Source: an uncultured Bacteroides sp. (GTDB lineage Bacteria > Bacteroidota > Bacteroidia > Bacteroidales > Bacteroidaceae). Taken from it: a stretch of 64,000 bases of DNA. The stretch covers positions 62,001 to 126,000 of the forward strand of contig USLU01000008.1 of NCBI GenBank assembly GCA_900555635.1, written 5' to 3'. The position numbers and the translations under genes are program-made. Under the pieces are notes generated by a model. The model had not been told where the DNA came from. It made no database searches and saw nothing but the letters and a program-made list of their open reading frames with translations. Numbering within the stretch: the first letter of the stretch is position 1; each line of letters starts with the position of its first letter. Positions 59,166-64,000 of the stretch are shown here, one piece after another.

Positions 59166-59693
59166 ATGATACGTATTTTTTTAACCGGCTACATGGGAGC
59201 CGGTAAAACAACTTTAGGAAAGGCTTTTGCCCGCGAACTGAATGTGCCGTTCATTGACTTGGACTGGTACATCGAAGAACGTTTTCACAAATCCATTAGT
59301 GAATTGTTCGCCGAGCGGGGAGAGGCCTCTTTTCGTGAACTGGAACGAAATATGCTGCACGAGGTAGGGGAGTTTGAAGATGTAATCATTTCTACCGGCG
59401 GAGGTACACCTTGCTTCTACGATAATATGGAGTATATGAACAAGACCGGGCAAACAGTATTTCTCGATGTTCATCCGGATATTTTGTTCCGGCGTCTTCG
59501 TATTGCTACTCAGCAACGTCCTATCCTACAAGGTAAAACTGATGAAGAATTGCTTGCCTTTATTATCGAAACACTCCAAAAGCGTGCACCCTTTTATACG
59601 CAAGCGCGTTACCGTTTCGATGGAGGACATTTGGAAAGCCATCGTCAGATTGCGGAATCCGTGCAACAGTTGCGTAACCTTTTGGGTGTTTAA
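59166..59693 (+). CDS. aroK: Shikimate kinase
   Basis: This 175-residue P-loop kinase phosphorylates shikimate in aromatic amino acid synthesis. Walker A is IFLTGYMGAGKTTLGKAFA. The shikimate-binding Asp-Asp region is FIDLDWYIEERFHKSISELF, with the Arg in EASFRELERNML and the ISTGGGTPC loop. The lid arginine is in RPILQGKTDEE. Length is normal. It is a single gene between the TIR cluster and speA. Confidence 0.95.
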   Translation: MIRIFLTGYMGAGKTTLGKAFARELNVPFIDLDWYIEERFHKSISELFAERGEASFRELERNMLHEVGEFEDVIISTGGGTPCFYDNMEYMNKTGQTVFLDVHPDILFRRLRIATQQRPILQGKTDEELLAFIIETLQKRAPFYTQARYRFDGGHLESHRQIAESVQQLRNLLGV

Positions 59694-59749
59694 TTCCTTG
59701 TAAATGTGCAATTTTCAAGGAAATCAGCGAAATATATTAGATTTATATG

Positions 59750-59757
59750 TATTTTTG
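59750..59757 (+). promoter_or_regulatory. Bacteroides -7 element for speA
   Basis: TATTTTTG fits TAnnTTTG and lies 42 bases before the speA start at 59800. Confidence 0.55.
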
Positions 59758-59799
59758 TTCCCCTATATTTAAAACTACTAAACTGCAGAGTAACAGAAA

Positions 59800-61692
59800 A
59801 TGAGAAAATGGCGTATTGAAGATTCAGAAGAGCTGTATAACATAACAGGTTGGGGCACTTCGTACTTTGGTATCAATGACAAAGGTCATGTAGTGGTAAC
59901 ACCGCGTAAAGATGGAGTATCCGTCGATTTAAAAGAATTGGTGGAAGAATTGCAGTTGCGTGATGTGTCCGCGCCTATGCTGGTTCGCTTTCCCGACATT
60001 CTCGACAACCGTATTGAGAAGATAACCAGTTGCTTCAAACAAGCATCGGAAGAGTATGGCTATAAAGCTGAAAACTTCATTATCTATCCCATTAAGGTGA
60101 ACCAGATGCGTCCTGTGGTAGAAGAAATCATCAGCCACGGTAAGAAATTCAATCTCGGATTGGAAGCCGGTTCTAAACCCGAACTGCATGCGGTAATTGC
60201 TACCAACATGGATTCGGATTCGTTGATTATCTGCAACGGCTACAAAGACGAGAACTACATTGAGCTTGCTTTGCTTGCTCAGAAGATGGGAAAACGCATT
60301 TTCCTTGTAGTAGAAAAAATGAACGAGCTAAAGCTTATCTCAAGAATGGCGAAGCAGCTGAATGTAAGACCCAATATAGGTATTCGTATTAAGCTGGCTT
60401 CTTCTGGAAGTGGTAAATGGGAGGATTCTGGAGGCGATGCAAGTAAATTCGGTTTGTCTTCCAGTGAATTGCTCGAAGCCCTCGATTTTATGAATGAAAA
60501 AGGCATGAAAGATTGTCTTAAATTGATACATTTTCATATCGGTAGCCAGATTACCAAGATACGCCGCATCAAGACTGCCTTGCGTGAAGCTTCACAATTC
60601 TATGTGCAGTTGCACTCATTGGGTTTCAACGTAGAATTCGTTGATATTGGTGGTGGCTTGGGGGTTGATTACGATGGTACACGTTCCAGCAACAGTGAAG
60701 GTAGTGTTAACTATTCCATTCAGGAGTATGTTAACGACTCCATATCAACCTTGGTCGACGCCAGTGACAAGAATGATATTCCGCACCCTAATATCATCAC
60801 CGAAAGTGGACGTGCATTGACGGCTCATCATAGCGTACTTGTTTTCGAAGTGCTTGAAACAGCAACACTTCCGGAGTGGGATGACGACGAGGAGATAACA
60901 AAAGATGACCATGAATTGTTGCAAGAACTCTATGGTATATGGGATACGCTGAACCAGAACAAGATGTTGGAAGCTTGGCACGATGCCCAGCAAATCCGTG
61001 AAGAAGCTCTTGACCTGTTCAGTCATGGTATAGTCGACCTGAAGACGCGGGCCAAGATAGAGCGTCTGTATTGGAGCATCATGCGCGAAGTGAATCAGAT
61101 AGCCGGTGGCTTGAAGCATGCACCCGATGAATTGCGTGGCTTGCCCAAACTGCTTGCCGACAAATACTTCTGTAACTTCTCACTCTTCCAGTCGTTGCCG
61201 GACTCTTGGGCGATAGACCAGATATTTCCGATTATGCCTATTCAGCGATTGGATGAGAAGCCCGACCGTTCGGCCACCTTGCAGGACATCACTTGCGACT
61301 CGGATGGCAAGATTGCCAACTTTGTCTCTACCAAGAACATGTCCCACTATCTGCCGGTGCATGCGTTGAAGAGCAAGGAACCCTATTATGTAGGTGTATT
61401 CCTGGCCGGCGCTTATCAGGAGATTCTTGGAGATATGCATAATTTGTTTGGTGATACCAATGCCGTGCATGTATCTGTAAACGAGAAAGGCTATTCCATC
61501 GATCAGGTGATTGATGGTGAAACCGTTGCCGAGGTGCTTGATTATGTACAATACAGCCCGAAGAAACTGGTGCGTACACTGGAAACTTGGGTAACTCAAT
61601 CTGTTAAAGAAGGACGTATCACACTCGAAGAAGGAAAAGAATTCCTGTCTAATTATCGCTCGGGATTGTACGGATATACCTATTTGGAATAA
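59800..61692 (+). CDS. speA: Biosynthetic arginine decarboxylase
   Basis: This 630-residue PLP enzyme of the alanine-racemase-type fold makes agmatine from arginine, the entry to polyamine (mainly spermidine) synthesis. The PLP lysine is in FIIYPIKVNQMRPVV. The phosphate-binding region is VDIGGGLGVDYDG, with HFHIGSQI and the ESGRALTAHH motif. The second half contains the NFSLFQSLPDSWAIDQIFPI segment typical of SpeA. Length matches the family. It precedes argB, separated by the second copy of the hairpin element. Confidence 0.96.
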   Translation: MRKWRIEDSEELYNITGWGTSYFGINDKGHVVVTPRKDGVSVDLKELVEELQLRDVSAPMLVRFPDILDNRIEKITSCFKQASEEYGYKAENFIIYPIKVNQMRPVVEEIISHGKKFNLGLEAGSKPELHAVIATNMDSDSLIICNGYKDENYIELALLAQKMGKRIFLVVEKMNELKLISRMAKQLNVRPNIGIRIKLASSGSGKWEDSGGDASKFGLSSSELLEALDFMNEKGMKDCLKLIHFHIGSQITKIRRIKTALREASQFYVQLHSLGFNVEFVDIGGGLGVDYDGTRSSNSEGSVNYSIQEYVNDSISTLVDASDKNDIPHPNIITESGRALTAHHSVLVFEVLETATLPEWDDDEEITKDDHELLQELYGIWDTLNQNKMLEAWHDAQQIREEALDLFSHGIVDLKTRAKIERLYWSIMREVNQIAGGLKHAPDELRGLPKLLADKYFCNFSLFQSLPDSWAIDQIFPIMPIQRLDEKPDRSATLQDITCDSDGKIANFVSTKNMSHYLPVHALKSKEPYYVGVFLAGAYQEILGDMHNLFGDTNAVHVSVNEKGYSIDQVIDGETVAEVLDYVQYSPKKLVRTLETWVTQSVKEGRITLEEGKEFLSNYRSGLYGYTYLE

Positions 61693-61698
61693 GTATTA

Positions 61699-61787
61699 AT
61701 GAAGAATGAAGAATGAAGAATGAAGAATTTCCATGCGGATAAGATTGCGCAGCAAATTCCTCATTCTTCATTCTTCATTCTTAATTC
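61699..61787. repeat. Dispersed hairpin element, copy B
   Basis: Tandem ATGAAGA repeats (61699-61730) pair with TCTTCAT repeats (61754-61787) around the loop CCATGCGGAT...GCGCAGC. The loop and arms match copy A at 10514-10593. Here it sits between co-directional genes. An open frame through it extends argB upstream artificially. Confidence 0.82.
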
Positions 61788-61794
61788 AAATAAG

Positions 61795-62568
61795 ATGAGA
61801 GAAAAACTAACGGTAATCAAAGTAGGTGGCAAGATTGTAGAAGAAGAAGCCACACTTTACAAGTTGTTGGATGACTTTGCCGCTATCGACGGCTATAAAG
61901 TCTTGGTTCACGGAGGTGGACGTTCGGCAACGAAACTAGCTGCCCAACTGGGTATTGAAAGCAAAATGGTAAATGGACGCCGTATCACGGATGCCGAAAC
62001 TTTGAAAGTGGTAACGATGGTATATGGTGGATTGGTAAACAAAAACATCGTGGCCGGTTTGCAGGCACGTGACGTAAATGCTTTGGGACTTACGGGTGCC
62101 GACATGGATGTGATTCGCTCCGTGAAACGCCCTGTGAAAGAAGTGGACTATGGCTTTGTGGGAGACGTGAAGCAAGTGAACGAAACTTTCCTTGCCGATC
62201 TTATTCATAAAGGAGTAGTTCCTGTGATGGCACCGCTCACTCACGATGGTAATGGACACATGCTGAACACAAACGCCGATACCATTGCTGGAGAAACAGC
62301 AAAAGCTTTGGCAAAAGAATTCGATGTTACCCTCGTCTTTTGTTTTGAGAAGAAAGGCGTGCTGCGCGATGAAAACGATGACGACAGCGTAATTCAGCAG
62401 ATTACACCCGATGAATTTAAGCAATACGTTGCCGAAGGAGTGATTCAGGGAGGCATGATACCGAAGTTGGAGAACTCTTTTGAAGCAATTAATGCAGGCA
62501 TTTCCGAAGTTGTAATTACTTTAGCATCAGCCATTAATGGCGATGGCGGAACACATATCAAAAAATAA
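61795..62568 (+). CDS. argB: Acetylglutamate kinase
   Basis: This 257-residue amino-acid-kinase-fold enzyme phosphorylates N-acetylglutamate in arginine synthesis. The start MREKLTVIKVGGKIVEEEA carries the phosphate-binding KVGG, and VLVHGGGRSATKLA binds the substrate. Later motifs are LNTNADTIAGETAKAL and QGGMIPKLENSFEAI. The ATG at 61795 is chosen; an upstream in-frame ATG (61720) would translate the hairpin repeat. Its position after speA links arginine synthesis and use. In Bacteroidetes the preferred substrate may be the N-succinyl form. Confidence 0.94.
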   Translation: MREKLTVIKVGGKIVEEEATLYKLLDDFAAIDGYKVLVHGGGRSATKLAAQLGIESKMVNGRRITDAETLKVVTMVYGGLVNKNIVAGLQARDVNALGLTGADMDVIRSVKRPVKEVDYGFVGDVKQVNETFLADLIHKGVVPVMAPLTHDGNGHMLNTNADTIAGETAKALAKEFDVTLVFCFEKKGVLRDENDDDSVIQQITPDEFKQYVAEGVIQGGMIPKLENSFEAINAGISEVVITLASAINGDGGTHIKK

Positions 62569-62628
62569 TTCAAAAAAAGTGCAACCTCGCTGTAACTTTC
62601 TCATTACTTAACCGTCAATTTATTAGAG

Positions 62629-63138
62629 ATGCAGGAAATCAACTTTCGTAATGACATTCTCCCCCTGAAAGATAAACTCTTCCGGGTAGCCTTGAGGATT
62701 ACGTTCGACAGGGCAGAAGCGGAAGATATCGTGCAGGAAACGTTGATAAGGGTTTGGAACAAGCGTGAAGAGTGGACGCAGTTCGGTTCTATGGAAGCTT
62801 ATTGCCTGACAGTGGCAAGAAATCTCGCAATAGACCGCAGCGAAAAGAAAGATGCTCAAACCGTGGAACTGACCCCTGCTATGGAGCAAGCCTCCGATGC
62901 ATCGAGCCCTTATGAAAGGCTGGTGACCAAAGAACGAATGAAACTGATTCACCGCTTAATGGACGAACTTCCTGAAAAACAACGACAGATCATGCAGTTG
63001 AGGGATATCGAAGATAAGAGCTACAAAGAAATAGCGGTCGCCTTGAACCTGACCGAGGAACAGGTAAAAGTGAACCTCTTCAGGGCGCGGCAAAAAGTAA
63101 AACAAAAGTTTATAAATATAGAAGGTTATGGACTCTAA
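62629..63138 (+). CDS. ECF-type RNA polymerase sigma factor
   Basis: This 169-residue sigma-70 family ECF factor has region 2 (FRVALRITFDRAEAEDIVQETLIRVW, given here as its parts ITFDRAEAEDIV and TLIRVWNKREEW) and region 4 (LPEKQRQIMQLRDIEDKSYK and EIAVALNLTEEQVKVNLFRA-type helix-turn-helix). There is no extra domain. Its last 11 bases overlap the next gene, which looks like its membrane anti-sigma partner. The regulon is unknown. No TAnnTTTG element was found upstream, so it may use another promoter type, including its own. Confidence 0.93.
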   Translation: MQEINFRNDILPLKDKLFRVALRITFDRAEAEDIVQETLIRVWNKREEWTQFGSMEAYCLTVARNLAIDRSEKKDAQTVELTPAMEQASDASSPYERLVTKERMKLIHRLMDELPEKQRQIMQLRDIEDKSYKEIAVALNLTEEQVKVNLFRARQKVKQKFINIEGYGL

Positions 63139-63610
63139 ATATATAGAACAACTCTTAGAACGCTACTGGCAGTGCGAAACTTCCTTGGAAGATGAAGCCC
63201 GGCTACGTGCTTTCTTTAGCGGAAACGATGTTCCCGAACATCTGCTTCGTTACAAAGACTTGTTTGTATATCAGCAATTCTTACAAGAAGAGCACCTGAG
63301 CGAAGATTTCGACGCACGGGTACTTGCTGAGGTTGAAGTTCCGGTAGTTAAGGCACGTCGCCTGACGTTGACCGCACGCTTTATGCCATTGTTCAAAGCC
63401 GCCGCAGTAGTGGTAGTGGTTCTTTCACTGGGCAACGTAATGCAACATTCGTTCTTCTCGGATGTGAAAGAGATAGCCGCCGCCGATACTATCGGTAAAC
63501 AGATTTCCGCTCCATCGGTTGCCCTTTCGGAGGATGCCGCCGTGACACACGAAAAACAGATTTTGGATAGTCTGCACCGTGTGGATAAGAAGAAGGAAAT
63601 CAGAGAATAA
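63128..63610 (+). CDS. Single-TM protein, probable anti-sigma partner
   Basis: This 160-residue protein overlaps the sigma gene by 11 bases. The N-terminal cytoplasmic part (IEQLLERYWQCETSLEDEARL, LRAFFSG) resembles the small helical domains of Bacteroidetes anti-sigma-like proteins. One transmembrane helix follows (FKAAAVVVVVLSLGNVM, residues about 88-105). A short periplasmic tail follows, with a KKEIRE end. The topology and translational coupling suggest it holds the sigma factor inactive at the membrane. There is no zinc-binding HxxxCxxC motif, so the ZAS type is unlikely. Confidence 0.8.
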   Translation: MDSKYIEQLLERYWQCETSLEDEARLRAFFSGNDVPEHLLRYKDLFVYQQFLQEEHLSEDFDARVLAEVEVPVVKARRLTLTARFMPLFKAAAVVVVVLSLGNVMQHSFFSDVKEIAAADTIGKQISAPSVALSEDAAVTHEKQILDSLHRVDKKKEIRE

Positions 63611-63753
63611 ATGTTTTTTCATTTGCTTTTTAAAATAACATTTTCATTTGCTTTAAACATAATATAGTTAGTGTGCTTTATTAAAACAACTGGAAACGAG
63701 GCTGTGAAGTTTCAATTCTCTCAAAATCTTATAAAAAACTAACTAAGATAGAT

Positions 63754-63787
63754 GGGGCGCCGCGAGATGCAGCGCCCTTTTTATTTG
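63754..63787 (+). terminator. Intrinsic terminator after the sigma/anti-sigma operon
   Basis: GGGCGCC-type stem (GGGGCGCC / GCGCCC) around a short loop, followed by CTTTTTATTT. It is the clearest Rho-independent terminator in the window, 145 bases past the last stop. Confidence 0.8.
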
Positions 63788-63873
63788 CTTGCCCCACTGC
63801 AATAAACCTATGTAAAATTGGACTATATCTCTTTTTTTATCAACTTTGCATGCAATGTAACAATGGCAAGACT

Positions 63874-64000
63874 ATGAAAAACATATTATATATCAGCATA
63901 ATGTCTTTAGGCATTATGCTTTTTATTGGATGCAATGGTAATAATCGGAGTAAATTCATTCTAATACAAGCAGATTCTTTGCTGCAAAGTCGTCCCGACA
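63874..64000 (+). CDS. Lipoprotein, 5' end only
   Basis: An open frame from the ATG at 63874 runs off the right edge. It begins with a lipoprotein signal (ISIMSLGIMLFIGCNGN) and continues ILIQADSLLQSRPD. The ADSLLQSRPD sequence is what many Bacteroides TPR-containing lipoprotein regulators show at the start of their first repeat, so a TPR protein is the best guess. Only about 42 residues are visible. Confidence 0.65.
   Translation, partial: MKNILYISIMSLGIMLFIGCNGNNRSKFILIQADSLLQSRPD

Noticed and set aside
61720..61794. N-terminal extension of argB
   Set aside because: The extra 25 residues translate the hairpin repeat; the family N-terminus starts at 61795.
1..64000. tRNA or rRNA genes
   Set aside because: No cloverleaf with a TTCGA-type T arm or rRNA-like stretch was noticed on reading; a dedicated scan was not possible.

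Overview
The window comes from a gut Bacteroidales chromosome, most likely a Bacteroides species. Three things point there: many Bacteroides-type -7 elements (TAnnTTTG) upstream of genes, the scarcity of Shine-Dalgarno sequences, and a characteristic gene set (GH88/sulfatase pair, fused HldE, LtaS-like enzymes, GH3-type adenylating enzyme, serine-type sulfatase). No rRNA, tRNA or CRISPR array was found. From memory, the order of housekeeping and heptose genes resembles the region around the lipooligosaccharide locus of B. thetaiotaomicron; this was not checked by alignment.

Layout. 1-22 kb is mostly conserved core: the end of an RND efflux adaptor, two envelope proteins, a thioesterase, a GH88 unsaturated glucuronyl hydrolase overlapping a sulfatase (glycosaminoglycan-type degradation), a patatin/beta-barrel protein, a DNA repair methyltransferase, cysS, mnmA, a GH3-type enzyme, a secreted Gfo/Idh/MocA protein, pfkA, rnc, fabF, acpP, purN and pdxB. 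22.2-50.3 kb is a large surface-glycan (LPS/LOS-type) locus. It holds glycosyltransferases of several families, a UDP-glucuronate 4-epimerase, a PLP enzyme-nucleotidyltransferase-LicD cassette, the ADP-heptose pathway (gmhA, gmhB, hldE) with a heptosyltransferase, an LPS-core kinase, two LtaS-like alkaline-phosphatase-fold transferases and a CDP-glycerol-type transferase. Its second half is visibly AT-rich. It contains a wrecked IS5-family transposase and, beside it, a lipoprotein with a MACPF domain. That protein looks like the Bacteroidales secreted antimicrobial proteins (BSAPs), which are known to travel with LPS-glycan genes.

The right edge of the glycan locus carries a truncated copy of the 5' end of the msbA-like ABC transporter gene. 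The intact gene follows about 2 kb later, after a subtilase lipoprotein. This partial duplication looks like a recombination scar. From 54.7 kb onward come RNase H, a compact three-gene cluster (TIR-methyltransferase-like fusion, GNAT-methylthioribose-kinase-like fusion, Frm2-like nitroreductase), then aroK, speA, argB, an ECF sigma factor with a probable anti-sigma partner, and the start of a lipoprotein.

Strongest leads: (1) the MACPF toxin-like lipoprotein inside the glycan locus; (2) the TIR/GNAT-MTR-kinase cluster, whose domain combination I do not recognise as a described system; (3) two unrelated intergenic arrays of palindromes with the same 22-bp period, both lying between convergent genes; (4) the msbA 5' duplication; (5) the PLP-enzyme/nucleotidyltransferase/LicD cassette.
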